Assembly: GCA_949288415.1 (NCBI GenBank)
Contig: CASEKE010000051.1
Location: 49,908 to 113,907, forward strand
From: an uncultured Spirochaetales bacterium
Lineage (GTDB): Bacteria; Spirochaetota; Spirochaetia; Sphaerochaetales; Sphaerochaetaceae
DNA: 64,000 nt
Reading direction: 5' to 3'
Below, piece by piece: positions 15,322 to 24,916 of the stretch (its first letter is position 1; each line of letters starts with the position of its first letter). Made by a program: the position numbers and the translations under genes. Below the pieces are notes generated by a model, which was given only the letters and a program-made list of their open reading frames with translations, was not told the origin of the DNA and ran no database searches.

Positions 15322-17859
15322 CTCCTTTCTGCCCGCCGCATCCTCATCATTCTCTATTTCCGACAGGAACGAATCCAGTTCGTTCACGTCGAACTTCCGG
15401 GAATCTTCGGAAAAGACCTTTTCGACCGTGTCGGAGACAGAACCGCCGCCGGAGGGCATCGCAGTATCTTCGTCCTGCCAACGCCTTATTCCATGGGGAA
15501 ATGCCAGCGGAGCATCATAGAGAATCTCGTCATCTTCCTTGAGCCTGTGCTTCAGCTGAGCCTTGTATATCCTTGAATATTCCCTCGGAGAGAACACGTA
15601 GTTCCTCTTTATGTTCTCGGTCTTCTCGTTGGTGCTGTATCCGTAGCCGTAGGCACCGTACGATCCCTTCTGACCAAAGCTGGTCTCCTTGAGAGCAAGT
15701 CCGTTGAGACATGTTCCGACTATGTGTGCCCCACAGGATTCGAGATCCTTGAGAAGGAGCTTGACCTCGTCCGTTCTGGATATTCCCGCCCTTGTCACGA
15801 TGAACACTTCCGGAACTACCCTTGCTATGGTCATGAGCTCGCTTGCATAGGAAAGAGGAGGAGCGTCGAAGAAGATGAAGTCGTAGATGGGATTGACCTG
15901 TCCGACGAAGTTCTCAAGCAGATCGGTCTGCAGAACGACCGAGGGTACGATTTGCGTCCGTCCGACCCCGAGAATATTGAGGTTGGGCAGATTCGAGAAC
16001 GGTTGCCTTATGCACTCCTCTATCTTTGCCTTTCCCATGAGGATGTCGACGATTCCCTTCTCGTTTCTCTTCACCTGGAACGCCTTTGCGACTGCAGGAA
16101 CCCTGAGGTCGAAATCGACCACGAGCACTCTCTTGCCGTTGAGAGCAAGGGCATATGCTATATTGGCAAGCGTCGTAGTCTTTCCGTCGCTCTTTCCTGG
16201 CGAGCACACCGTGACATGATGGCTGGAGAGTTTCCTGCCGTAGATCAGCGCGGATGCGATATGCTTGTACCTCTCGCTCATGAAGCTCATCGGGTTAACG
16301 CTGAGAGCGATCCTTTCCCGTCTGTCGTCGGGATTTGACGACATGTAGCCAGCAAGCGAGGCGTCCGTTTCTTCGGTCTGCTCCGCGGAAATCTCGATAC
16401 GTCCGCGACGCTTTCCGACCTTCATAAGAGGAATCCATCCGAGCATCGGAACATCGGATCCCACGCACTTCTCGAGATCGGCGCGGTTCTTGATCGTCTT
16501 GTCGACAAGTCCCAGAACCACAGCCAGGCCTACGCCTGCGAAAAAGCCGAGGAAAGCCCCTATGAACAAGGTCTTCAGCATCGAAGGCGAAACCGGCTCG
16601 ATCGGCAGTTCCGCCTCGTCGACGGAGGTCACGTTCTCGTTTATGGATGCCTCGAGCATCGCCGTCTCGCTCTCCATCTGCCTGAGATTGAGCGAAAGCT
16701 GCTGGTAGAGCTGTACCTCGGCCTGGAGCTCTGTGATCTGACGCTCGATATCCGGCAGCTTGGCAAGCTCCTCATCGAGAGCAAGCTGCTCGGAAGAGAG
16801 CACGGAAAGCTTCAGATCCGCCACCAGGTACTGTGCGACGGCGGATGCGTACCGGAGATCGACGAGAGTCGATGACGATATCAGGCTGTTCTCGATGTCC
16901 ACCTCAGCCTCTGCAAGCATCTGAGTGAGATTGTAATACCTTTCGCTCTGGCTCCGACTGAGGACCTGGAGCTGGCTCTGGCTCGTAGAGATGAGCACGT
17001 CGTAAAGGAGCTCCTCACGGAACCATGCGGCGACATCCTCGAGAAGAGCTGATGCTTCCTCGCCGTCGCAATAGCCGAGTCTGACATCGACAAGTCCGGG
17101 TTCGGCTTCCTCGAAGGCTGCAATCAGCTTCTCCGCCTCGCTCCTTTCCTGTTTCAACGGCTCCTCGACAAGCGCATAATAGCTGAGCTTCGCAAGAAGA
17201 AGCTTGCTCTCCTCGGTAAGCTGCAGGACGCTGTTGTCCCTCTGGAATTCGGAAAGTCTTATCGTCGCTGCCTGAAGTTCCTCCTCGACGCGGGGAATCT
17301 GGCCCTGGATGAACTCAAGCTGGCTTCTGGCGCTGTTCCTGCTTATCTCGGTCAGCGTATCGGAGAAGCTCTCTGCAAGCGCGTTGCAGAAGTCCATTGC
17401 GAACTCAGGACTCGGATCTTGGACCTTGATCTGGATGAAGTTGGTATCCTGGACGGAGGAATACGAGACCTTGTCCTTGAGATTGCCATAGTCGAGGGGA
17501 TGCTCGAAATCGGAATACCTCACTCCGTCGCTGTCGACATATCTGGACAGATCCATCTTCGCAAGCGCCCTGCGGTAGGTCGATCGCGAATTGAGAAGCT
17601 CAAGCTCCGTCGATATGTTGTCCGATCCGGAGAAAGCGGATGTGGAGAACAGATTCGTCAGACTGCTGGATTCGCTAAGCGGCTCCACCATCAGCGAAGC
17701 CTCTGTCTCGTATATCGGAGTCGCGTTGACAAGGTAGAATACGGCAAGACCCGTGCAGACGACGAAGCATATCGCGACGATCCAAAGTCTGCTCATCACG
17801 CTTTTGAAAAGTTCCAGAAGATCTATCTCCATCTCTTCCGTATGTTCTTTTTCACTCAT
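15319..17859 (-). CDS. Polysaccharide co-polymerase/tyrosine autokinase, Wzc-like
   Basis: This inner-membrane protein combines a Wzz chain-length domain and a cytoplasmic BY-kinase. TM1 is at residues ~25-47 (MSRLWIVAICFVVCTGLAVFYLV), a long periplasmic coiled-coil region follows (~residues 160-400), and TM2 (LFIGAFLGFFAGVGLAVVL) precedes the kinase. Walker A is SPGKSDGKTTT, Walker A' VLVVDFDLRVP, Walker B FIFFDAPP. A C-terminal tyrosine cluster (YGAYGYGY) is the expected autophosphorylation site, followed by a ~100-aa acidic tail. It lies directly after the export gene and would set polysaccharide chain length and export. Start ATG 17859, with GTG 17868 as alternative. Confidence 0.92.
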   Translation of the reverse strand: MSEKEHTEEMEIDLLELFKSVMSRLWIVAICFVVCTGLAVFYLVNATPIYETEASLMVEPLSESSSLTNLFSTSAFSGSDNISTELELLNSRSTYRRALAKMDLSRYVDSDGVRYSDFEHPLDYGNLKDKVSYSSVQDTNFIQIKVQDPSPEFAMDFCNALAESFSDTLTEISRNSARSQLEFIQGQIPRVEEELQAATIRLSEFQRDNSVLQLTEESKLLLAKLSYYALVEEPLKQERSEAEKLIAAFEEAEPGLVDVRLGYCDGEEASALLEDVAAWFREELLYDVLISTSQSQLQVLSRSQSERYYNLTQMLAEAEVDIENSLISSSTLVDLRYASAVAQYLVADLKLSVLSSEQLALDEELAKLPDIERQITELQAEVQLYQQLSLNLRQMESETAMLEASINENVTSVDEAELPIEPVSPSMLKTLFIGAFLGFFAGVGLAVVLGLVDKTIKNRADLEKCVGSDVPMLGWIPLMKVGKRRGRIEISAEQTEETDASLAGYMSSNPDDRRERIALSVNPMSFMSERYKHIASALIYGRKLSSHHVTVCSPGKSDGKTTTLANIAYALALNGKRVLVVDFDLRVPAVAKAFQVKRNEKGIVDILMGKAKIEECIRQPFSNLPNLNILGVGRTQIVPSVVLQTDLLENFVGQVNPIYDFIFFDAPPLSYASELMTIARVVPEVFIVTRAGISRTDEVKLLLKDLESCGAHIVGTCLNGLALKETSFGQKGSYGAYGYGYSTNEKTENIKRNYVFSPREYSRIYKAQLKHRLKEDDEILYDAPLAFPHGIRRWQDEDTAMPSGGGSVSDTVEKVFSEDSRKFDVNELDSFLSEIENDEDAAGRKE

Positions 17860-17874
17860 CGATTCCACCTACCC

Positions 17875-19392
17875 TCACATTGATCCGAGATTTACGGCGA
17901 TTTCCGTCGACGTATATACCAGGCCGAGTATGCTTGCAATGATCCCGAGAATCGCAGCAGTATTCGAAGTATCGCTGGAAAGAGTGCTTCTCTCTATGTT
18001 GATTACGGACTCGGGAGCGATCACGGAATTCTCCGGAACTATCTGGCCGGATTTGTCGCGCACTACCATGTCTCCGCTCTTTTTGGCAGAAGTGGAAAGA
18101 CCTCCGGCAAGATTGATGTAATAGTCGGCAGTCTTGCCCGGTATGAAGCCGTAGACGCCTGGATTGACGACCGCACCGGTCACGGAGACGAACATCTGCG
18201 AGAACGGAATCACTATGATGTCGCCCGCCTGAAGCTTCATGCTTCCTGCCTCGGCTCCATCGAACAGTATCGCCTCGAGATCGAGGGAAATCGTCTCGCC
18301 GTTCCGCTTGAGACTTGCGTTGCCGAGGTCCGAGGAATCGATGAAGAACGACTGCATCGCCGAAAGGAGATCCGAAACAGTCTCGCCGTCTGCAAAGGTG
18401 TAATAATAGCGCTCGTATCTGTTGCCTGTTATGAGATTCGTCGTATTTGTGCTCATCAGGGCACCCTCGACCGAGACTGATTGCAGGACGGGAACGGCCG
18501 CCGCGACTTCTATCCTGTCGCCATCGAGAAGCTCGAAGTCCTGATCGACCGGGACGGTGATGCCCTTCTCGAAGTTGCCTTCCGTCGCGCGGTAGACGAC
18601 GACTTCCTCGACATTGCCGACAAGGCCGTCGGAATAGCGACTGATCACGCTTTTGAGATTCTCACCGGATACAAGCTGATACGATCCCGGGGCCTTTACT
18701 GCACCGGAGAGCGAAACAGTTCTTCCGGCCTTTGTGAACGTTATCCTGTCGCCCGGCTCGAGACGGGGATTGTTTTCGCTGCTTCCCTCGTAGAGAGCCG
18801 CATAAAGATCGTAGCTTCTGCTGCTGCCGTCCGCCTTGGAGACGAGAACGTTCCGAAGCGACGAATTGCTGTCCGTAAGGTAAAGAACATCCGAGAGTCT
18901 GAAGAGACCGTTGACGGCGACCTCGGTAGAAAGCCTGACCTTTCCTCCGACGGATACTGAAAAGACTCCGAGACCGGAAAGCGACACTACGGGTTCGGAG
19001 AACCTGTTGTTGCGCAGAAGCACTTCCTCTATCTCACTCTTCACATCGAGAAATTTTCTTCCTCCGGCCATTATCGATGCGATCGAAGGAATCCTGACGA
19101 CTCCGTCGTATGGGACCTGCAGCTGGATGGTAACCGGACTCTGCTGGGCCTTCTCGATGTACGAGACTGAAATCACATCCCCGGCTCTGACGACATATTC
19201 CGGATCGCTGGAGGCAAGAAGCACATCGATTTCGGAAATTTCCCTAGGCATCCAGGTCTGGCTCTGAGGTTCCACAGCAACCTCGGGTTGTTGGACGTCT
19301 GCCAGTTTTGGACTGGTTACGACCTGCCCCGCAGACAACACCATACCGCAGCATAGCAGCACGGCGATCAGAATCGATCTCCTATGAAACAT
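17875..19392 (-). CDS. SLBB-domain polysaccharide export protein, Wza-like
   Basis: The 505-aa protein starts with a signal peptide (SILIAVLLCCGMVLSAGQ) and then a polysaccharide-export domain (YVVRAGDVISVSYIE...VPYDGVVRIPSIASI). At least three SLBB repeats follow (VSLSGAVKAPGSYQLV, VSVTGAVVNPGVYGFIPG and others). The C-terminus carries a hydrophobic helix (AAILGIIASILGLVYTSTEI), the position of the outer-membrane helix in Wza. No lipobox cysteine follows the signal peptide closely, unlike E. coli Wza. It is the first gene of an operon with the autokinase and is preceded by a leader with a terminator. Confidence 0.9.
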   Translation of the reverse strand: MFHRRSILIAVLLCCGMVLSAGQVVTSPKLADVQQPEVAVEPQSQTWMPREISEIDVLLASSDPEYVVRAGDVISVSYIEKAQQSPVTIQLQVPYDGVVRIPSIASIMAGGRKFLDVKSEIEEVLLRNNRFSEPVVSLSGLGVFSVSVGGKVRLSTEVAVNGLFRLSDVLYLTDSNSSLRNVLVSKADGSSRSYDLYAALYEGSSENNPRLEPGDRITFTKAGRTVSLSGAVKAPGSYQLVSGENLKSVISRYSDGLVGNVEEVVVYRATEGNFEKGITVPVDQDFELLDGDRIEVAAAVPVLQSVSVEGALMSTNTTNLITGNRYERYYYTFADGETVSDLLSAMQSFFIDSSDLGNASLKRNGETISLDLEAILFDGAEAGSMKLQAGDIIVIPFSQMFVSVTGAVVNPGVYGFIPGKTADYYINLAGGLSTSAKKSGDMVVRDKSGQIVPENSVIAPESVINIERSTLSSDTSNTAAILGIIASILGLVYTSTEIAVNLGSM

Positions 19393-19418
19393 AAACCACC
19401 TCTGGCAGGAACCGCTAG

Positions 19419-19450
19419 AAAAAAAACCGGCATCCGGAAAGCCCCGGAGT
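19419..19450 (-). terminator. Leader terminator upstream of the polysaccharide export operon
   Basis: GC-rich arms (CCGG...CCGG) end in U8 (19426-19419), only 27 nt before the wza-like ATG and after the operon's own promoter. The stem is short, so its efficiency is uncertain. Confidence 0.5.
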
Positions 19451-19500
19451 CATGTATGATTTTTCCCGGGAACCGACGTCCTGCCACACTATCCATTACT

Positions 19501-19518
19501 TCGGATGCAACCATCCGA
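19501..19518 (-). promoter_or_regulatory. Leader hairpin that can compete with the downstream terminator
   Basis: TCGGATG-GTTG-CATCCGA is a perfect 7-bp hairpin near the 5' end of the leader. Its 3' part GCATCCG (19508-19502) is also fully complementary to CGGATGC (19436-19430) in the terminator, so the two structures are mutually exclusive. Confidence 0.45.
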
Positions 19519-19531
19519 CACACTACAAATA

Positions 19532-19560
19532 ATGATAGCAGAAAAAGAATTCAAAGTAAA
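19532..19560 (-). promoter_or_regulatory. Promoter of the polysaccharide export operon
   Basis: TTTACT (19555-19560), 17-nt spacer, TATCAT (19532-19537), giving a leader of about 130 nt. Confidence 0.55.
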
Positions 19561-19660
19561 TTGCAGGAAAGAACTATGGGCATCTTTGGCAAAAAATAGG
19601 ACAAGGCCATGATAAACGATATCCGGGGAAGGAAAAAAGCTCACGCAACCGCAGTCTGTT

Positions 19661-20311
19661 TCAATTTCCGCCCATCACATAGCGGCAGAGCATGTCCGCG
19701 TCAGAGACCACAGCAGTTCCTTCTCCATATCCGTCCCTGAAGCCGAATCCCCATGAAACGGCAAGGAAAGGGAGACTGTTGGAATGCGCACCTTTAAGAT
19801 CGCTCTCGCTGTCCCCGACGACCAACGTACGATTCCCTGTGCCCAGGTCGGAAAGAGTCATTGCGACGATATCGCTCTTGCTCAGACTTTCGGCATCGTC
19901 CGAACCATGGATCGAATCGAAGATATCGCCATACGCAGAACCTCGCAGCATGCGGGAAGCGACATTCTCGTTCTTGAGCGTGCTGACTCCCAGCCTGATG
20001 CCGTTGCTTTTCAGACGGAAAAGAGCATCGACAAGTCCAGGATAGTACTCGTACAGGCCGTCCCCGCCGTTGATGGCGTAGAGCTCGATGTACTTGTCTG
20101 AGGCTCTCTGCAGCTCCTGCCCCTCCAGAGAAAAGACAAGGGAGAATCCGACGTGGAGCGGAGGGCCTATGAAAAGCTCGAAAAGCTCGCGGTCATGGCA
20201 CTCGGGGAACCCGAGCTCCCGTGCCGTCTGGTTTGCGGTGAAGAAAATTCCTTTCGAAGTATCCAGCAACGTACCGTCGAGATCGAATATGACAGCGTCA
20301 AAACTTCCCAT
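19661..20311 (-). CDS. HAD-family phosphatase
   Basis: A ~216-aa type-C1-cap HAD hydrolase: motif I VIFDLDGTLLDTSKG, motif II LGVSTLKNE, motif IV VVGDSESDLKGA. It resembles phosphoglycolate phosphatase and pyrophosphatase PpaX relatives (FIGPPL motif), but the substrate is not predictable. The ATG at 20311 gives the normal MGSFDAVIFDLDG start; upstream in-frame codons fall inside the preceding gene, which it overlaps by 14 nt. It is the third gene of an operon after the acidic protein and the inositol-monophosphatase homologue. Confidence 0.85.
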   Translation of the reverse strand: MGSFDAVIFDLDGTLLDTSKGIFFTANQTARELGFPECHDRELFELFIGPPLHVGFSLVFSLEGQELQRASDKYIELYAINGGDGLYEYYPGLVDALFRLKSNGIRLGVSTLKNENVASRMLRGSAYGDIFDSIHGSDDAESLSKSDIVAMTLSDLGTGNRTLVVGDSESDLKGAHSNSLPFLAVSWGFGFRDGYGEGTAVVSDADMLCRYVMGGN

Positions 20312-21068
20312 CGAGAACCCCCATAGAAGCCTCGTATCCCGCCTCGCTTCCGGCAAGGATATCGAGCGATCCGTCGGCGTTCTCGATCCAGGAAGCCTTT
20401 CCTCCGGCCTGTCTTGCTATAATGACGCCCGCGGCGACATCGTAGAGATTGAGAAACCTTTCGTAGTACGCCTGGCACCATCCAGCAGCGACGCAACATA
20501 GAGAGAAAGCGGCGCTTCCGATGCTCCTGACATCCGAAAAGACATCGTAGAATTTCCTCTCGACTTCAAGATATCCGTCCAGCTCAGGATGCCTTCTGTG
20601 CGGAGGCACCAGAAGAACAAGGCCACGACCAAGAGCATGGTCAGTCCCGGGAATAAGTCTCCTGTCGTTCAGGAACGCACCATCGCCTTCGTATGCCCGG
20701 AACAACAGGTTCTGCCTAGGAACGGAAACAATGCCGAACAGAAGCCTGCCATCCCTCTCGAATGCCACCGAGATCGTATAGCAGGGAAAGCCGGTCATGA
20801 AGTTCACTGTACCGTCTATCGGATCTATGATCCATCTGTCCCCGCCGCACCCGCGCTTGCCGCTTTCCTCCGCAAAAAACGAATCGTAGGGAAAGCGCTC
20901 AGCTATGGCATCCATGAGCATCTTCTCGACGGTCTTGTCGGCGACCGTCACATAGTCGTTCTCCTTCTTTGCGCGGACATCTTCCCTCATTTCCTCGTGG
21001 GAGAGAAGGAAATTCCCGCATCGCCCGACTACGTCGATGGCAAATTGGTATCTAGGATCGATAGTCAT
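20298..21068 (-). CDS. Inositol monophosphatase-family phosphatase
   Basis: The 256-aa enzyme has the Mg2+-dependent IMPase signatures: YVTVADKTVE (loop region), FFAEESGKRG (motif with metal-binding Glu), DPIDGTVNFMTGFP (motif A) and, near the C-terminus, YDVAAGVIIARQAGG (motif B, with the usual WD replaced by YD). Family members act on inositol phosphates, fructose-1,6-bisphosphate, PAP or histidinol phosphate. The sequence does not decide. Its ATG overlaps the stop of the large acidic gene (ATGA), so the two are translationally coupled. Confidence 0.85.
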   Translation of the reverse strand: MTIDPRYQFAIDVVGRCGNFLLSHEEMREDVRAKKENDYVTVADKTVEKMLMDAIAERFPYDSFFAEESGKRGCGGDRWIIDPIDGTVNFMTGFPCYTISVAFERDGRLLFGIVSVPRQNLLFRAYEGDGAFLNDRRLIPGTDHALGRGLVLLVPPHRRHPELDGYLEVERKFYDVFSDVRSIGSAAFSLCCVAAGWCQAYYERFLNLYDVAAGVIIARQAGGKASWIENADGSLDILAGSEAGYEASMGVLDGKF

Positions 21069-24000
21069 CTCTGTCCTCTGTTTATGAGTTCGTCACCTAT
21101 TATGGTCACGATTTTCCAGTTCGAAGGTGAGAAATCCTCCTTGCAGATCCTGCGCAATTCGGCACTTTCCACCCTGTAGTCCCTGTTGATGTAGACCACG
21201 AGGGCATTCCATTCGGTCTTTCCCTTCGAATACATCACTGCCCCCGCGTTGTTCATAAGCTCGGTCTCTCTGAGAGCATCATGGACCTTGCTCTTCGCAA
21301 GAAGGATCGACATGTCGTACTCGAAGATGCTGAACATCTTGTCCTTTCCATCCTGGCACTGTCTGTCCCAGCACTGCTTCACCACGGAATTGAAATAGTC
21401 GAGTACCGAGCGCTCCTCCTTCTCTATGAACGAGCCGAACACACCCAGATCCGGCTGGAGGCACCCTGCTATCTGCCTGATGGTTTCGGAATACTTCGGA
21501 TTCTCGAGATCCACCGTATGCGTCTCCTCTTTCACGTGGACGGCCGCATCCTCGAAACGAGCTTCCTCCGTCGTGGTTTTGGCGACGGGCCTTGGCGTCT
21601 CCGGCTCCGTCTGTACAGAATCCTCTTCGCCCATTGTGAATACCTTGTCCCTCTCATCCGCCTCCATCTCGTCCATAAGAACGGATTCGGAACGCATTGT
21701 AGGCGCTTCGTCTTCCATTTCCTCAAGTTCGTCGTCCTCGTATTCAAGAACGATGTTGCCACTGTTGTTCTCCTCCGTCTCGTACGGATATCTGGATTCG
21801 TTCTCAAGTGCGACCGAAGCTTCAGCGGCATCGTCTTCGGATCCGCCTTCCGCAGTGGGCATATCGTGGATCATGGAAGAGGACATTCCTTCCTCGAGCG
21901 AAACGGAAGGCATCATGTCTTGTCCCTCTCTGGAACCGTCGATCTCTTCCTCGGGCTCAGGAACCTCGTCCGTCTCACCCGGTCTTACGAACTCCTCCTC
22001 CGGAAGCAGCACCGACCCCGAAGTCTCGTCGCCGGTATCCGGCTCGACCTCATCATCGGGATCGAGCAATGTAAATGTCGGAATGTCGTCGTCATCCGTC
22101 CCTTCATAGGAGATGCCGGGTATATCCGCAGATACCTCATCGACGGGTTCCTCTGGCATTTTCTCCACGTTCGAAGATGCGTCATCCACGAATTCCGCGG
22201 GAGAAAGAACTCCTACTGCTCCATCTTCAGGCTTCTCTTCATGCACGGCTTTGCCGTCATCTTCTGCGGAACCGGAAATGCAAGGGGAAACGCTTTCCTC
22301 GGAGGTATCCATTGCAAAGACCTTGCCGGATTCGCTATCGTCATAGACCGAATCAGGTTCTTCCGTGGAGGAAACGTCGTCATCTACCATATCGTCGTCG
22401 ATGTCGAAGAAATCGGCAGAGGCTACGTCGAGATTGTCCTCCTCATCCTCGTCGCCGCCGTCATCCGATGAGCTATCGTCGCTGTCGAGATCGAAGAAAT
22501 CCGTATCTTTCTCCTCTTCGTCCTCCTCGGGATCAGGAGTCTCCTGCTGCGGGCTCTCCTCGTCGTCGATGTCCAGCATCTCTTCGAGTTCCTCGTCGGA
22601 CGGAATGTCGGGTTCCTCCGTATTCTCCTGGGTATAGCTTTCGCTTCTCGGGGCCTCCACTACATCGTTGTCACGTACCGGCTCCGAAATAACCACCGGG
22701 CCATAGTCGGACGAGGTGCTCTCCCTGACGTCGTCGTCTCTGTCCTCGGTTTCGATCTCGCTTTGCAGTATGTCGTTGAAAACAGGGGCGATCTGGACCT
22801 CGTTCCCGTAGCTGCGGTCCTCGTCCGTATCGTCGGTCTCGTCCTCCTGGAATCCCAGGCCCTCGGCCTTGTCCTTCTCGTCCTCGCCATAGGCCTTGTC
22901 CTCGTCCGTATCGTCCGTCTCGAGCTCGTCGTATTCGTCGAGCAAGTCCAAAAAATCAAGCTGGTCGCGATCGACTTCGTCGACTTCCTCGCTCTCGTCC
23001 TCCGCAGATGGTTCCACTTCGTCCTCCTCGTCCATTGACAGGTTCAGAGGAGCATCGGCCTCATCTTCGTCGTCGTCGACATACTCGTCCTCCTCGTGAG
23101 GCGGGAGGTAATCATCCTCCAGATCTCCTTCGGTATAGTCGTCAGGTACGACATCCTCGCTCAGAGCCTCTTCGATGGCTTCGTGATTCTCGTCGTATCT
23201 TCTTCTGTTGTCTTCCATTATGTCTGCCGGGACGTCGAAGCGGCTGACATTAAGATACTCTTCGTCCTCGCGCTCGTCGTCATCTAGTGCAACGTCGTCG
23301 GATGAAGACTCATCCCCTACCTCCAGGACCTCGTCATCCTCCTCGAGAGCCTCGAACGCAAGTTCGTCGTCCTCGATCTCCCTTTCTATGGCCTCGTCTT
23401 CCTTTGACGGTTCCTCGACTTCGTCGTCGAGCTCCTCGAGGGCAGGTTCTACGTCGCCGTCCATCTGGAGCTCTCCGAATATCGTGCGGTAGAAATTTCT
23501 TCTGCGGTCCTTGTCGTCCTTGTTCAAAAGCATGAAATAGAGCGATGCAGAGAACACGTCTTCGTCGATCTTCCGCAAAGGCTCGATTCCGTCGGGATCG
23601 ACTATGAGAAGCTTGTGTCCCGGAAGCGGATTGACGGTTTTCTCGCTATTTCTTCTCTCGAGTCTGCTCTCGAAAAGCTCAGGGTTTGCATACGGATTGA
23701 CTTCCCCAAGCGCCGATATCAGAGTCACGTCGATCTTCTTGCCGTCGAACGAATATACTCCCTCGACGTCGGTCGGTACAAACACTGAGGCAAGCACGTT
23801 CTCTGCTGCAGCGGTAAGACGGTCGTCAAGGCCGAGCTTCTCCTTGAGCACACGGAGCGTGATGCCGAGAATGCTCTTTCCGATGAACGTGAAATAATAG
23901 CCGCCCAGGTCGATCATCGGGCAGCATGTGGAAGGCCATAATCCTTTCTCGAAAAGATACTCATCGATGTCGAGCGTGCCGGGAGCGGCGGATATGTCCT

Positions 24001-24835
24001 TGTATGCAGAGGAAGGAAGCGATGTGTAGAAATCCGGACGGAAAAGATCGAAATCGTCCCGCTGCCCCTGAAGACGGAGACTCTCCTGGTAAAGAGCCGG
24101 ATCCAGCAATGCCTTGCGCCGCAGCTCCTCATCGTCCAGATTCTCGTTTCCGCTCTCGCCTTTTATCTGCGCCATCTGAAGCATCAGCATCGTCTTGAAG
24201 ACAGTGCTGTCCTCCCTAAGGCGATCTATTGCATCCAGCGATCCGATGGCAAGCTTCTCCAGCTCATCGACCATCTTCTCTCCGGAAACGCCGAAAGCAT
24301 CCATGCACTTCTGATCCTCGCCGGCAAGGAAAGCACGGGAGAAATCCGCCTGTCCCTTTATACGGGAGGCATTGACCTCGTCCGCGAAGAACTCGCAGTC
24401 CAGCGCCGCACGATAGGCAGGTACGTTGTCGGCCGAGATCTTTCCGTCGTGGAAATCGATTGCCGTCTTGGCATCGAGGAATCGGGAGAGCTTTCTGGCA
24501 AGATCCTGGCAAATCGACAGCACGCGGTTCCAGTCCTTTTTCTGGACGTTGCGATTGCGGCTGCCGGGTACGTAGAGATCGGACTGCACCACGGACTGCA
24601 GGACCACGGGCATCAGACGGGATGCACCTTTGAGATTCTCGTCCTTCGAGGTCCTCGATACCCGGCGCTCCTCCCAGAAAGCCATCTTCAGAATCTCCAG
24701 CGGATGATAGCCTGAAAGTATGCGCGCAAGGTTTCCCAGATCGAGCCTTATATAGTTGAGGGCCTCGTCTCTGTTCCTTACGGCCTTTTCTCTGCCGACA
24801 GTCACAAGACTGCGATAATCGATATTGGTGTCCAC
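21065..24835 (-). CDS. Very large acidic protein of unknown function with a ~640-residue Asp/Glu-rich centre
   Basis: I do not recognise this 1256-aa protein. Residues 1-~460 look globular and largely helical, with no signal peptide. Residues ~462-1100 are extremely rich in Asp, Glu and Ser with few hydrophobics, including near-repeats such as ETDDTDEDKAYG and ETDDTDEDRSYG, and TDFFDLDSD and ADFFDIDDD. Residues ~1107-1256 are again globular with an ordinary composition. The GTG at 24835 is chosen because AAGGAGAGG lies just upstream; an earlier ATG at 24889 lies upstream of the promoter -10 box. It heads an operon with two phosphatase-like enzymes. Confidence 0.8.
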   Translation of the reverse strand: MDTNIDYRSLVTVGREKAVRNRDEALNYIRLDLGNLARILSGYHPLEILKMAFWEERRVSRTSKDENLKGASRLMPVVLQSVVQSDLYVPGSRNRNVQKKDWNRVLSICQDLARKLSRFLDAKTAIDFHDGKISADNVPAYRAALDCEFFADEVNASRIKGQADFSRAFLAGEDQKCMDAFGVSGEKMVDELEKLAIGSLDAIDRLREDSTVFKTMLMLQMAQIKGESGNENLDDEELRRKALLDPALYQESLRLQGQRDDFDLFRPDFYTSLPSSAYKDISAAPGTLDIDEYLFEKGLWPSTCCPMIDLGGYYFTFIGKSILGITLRVLKEKLGLDDRLTAAAENVLASVFVPTDVEGVYSFDGKKIDVTLISALGEVNPYANPELFESRLERRNSEKTVNPLPGHKLLIVDPDGIEPLRKIDEDVFSASLYFMLLNKDDKDRRRNFYRTIFGELQMDGDVEPALEELDDEVEEPSKEDEAIEREIEDDELAFEALEEDDEVLEVGDESSSDDVALDDDEREDEEYLNVSRFDVPADIMEDNRRRYDENHEAIEEALSEDVVPDDYTEGDLEDDYLPPHEEDEYVDDDEDEADAPLNLSMDEEDEVEPSAEDESEEVDEVDRDQLDFLDLLDEYDELETDDTDEDKAYGEDEKDKAEGLGFQEDETDDTDEDRSYGNEVQIAPVFNDILQSEIETEDRDDDVRESTSSDYGPVVISEPVRDNDVVEAPRSESYTQENTEEPDIPSDEELEEMLDIDDEESPQQETPDPEEDEEEKDTDFFDLDSDDSSSDDGGDEDEEDNLDVASADFFDIDDDMVDDDVSSTEEPDSVYDDSESGKVFAMDTSEESVSPCISGSAEDDGKAVHEEKPEDGAVGVLSPAEFVDDASSNVEKMPEEPVDEVSADIPGISYEGTDDDDIPTFTLLDPDDEVEPDTGDETSGSVLLPEEEFVRPGETDEVPEPEEEIDGSREGQDMMPSVSLEEGMSSSMIHDMPTAEGGSEDDAAEASVALENESRYPYETEENNSGNIVLEYEDDELEEMEDEAPTMRSESVLMDEMEADERDKVFTMGEEDSVQTEPETPRPVAKTTTEEARFEDAAVHVKEETHTVDLENPKYSETIRQIAGCLQPDLGVFGSFIEKEERSVLDYFNSVVKQCWDRQCQDGKDKMFSIFEYDMSILLAKSKVHDALRETELMNNAGAVMYSKGKTEWNALVVYINRDYRVESAELRRICKEDFSPSNWKIVTIIGDELINRGQR

Positions 24836-24856
24836 GAATTCCTCTCCTTGAGAAAG

Positions 24857-24885
24857 ATTATAACCTATGATAACAGGCTTTTGAA
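24857..24885 (-). promoter_or_regulatory. Promoter of the acidic-protein operon
   Basis: TTCAAA (24880-24885), 17-nt spacer, TATAAT (24857-24862). It starts directly after the terminator of the aminotransferase gene. Confidence 0.75.
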
Positions 24886-24888
24886 GCA

Positions 24889-24913
24889 AAGAAAATGCGG
24901 CCTCGGCCGCATT
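24889..24913 (-). terminator. Terminator of the aminotransferase gene
   Basis: AATGCGGCC-GAG-GGCCGCATT-type hairpin (24894-24913) followed on the minus strand by TTTTCTTT. Confidence 0.7.
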
Positions 24914-24916
24914 CGA

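Noticed and set aside
21426..23535. Several long Ser-rich or Arg-rich frames on the plus strand
   Set aside because: They are mirror frames of the Asp/Glu codon runs in the acidic protein; low complexity and no start signals.
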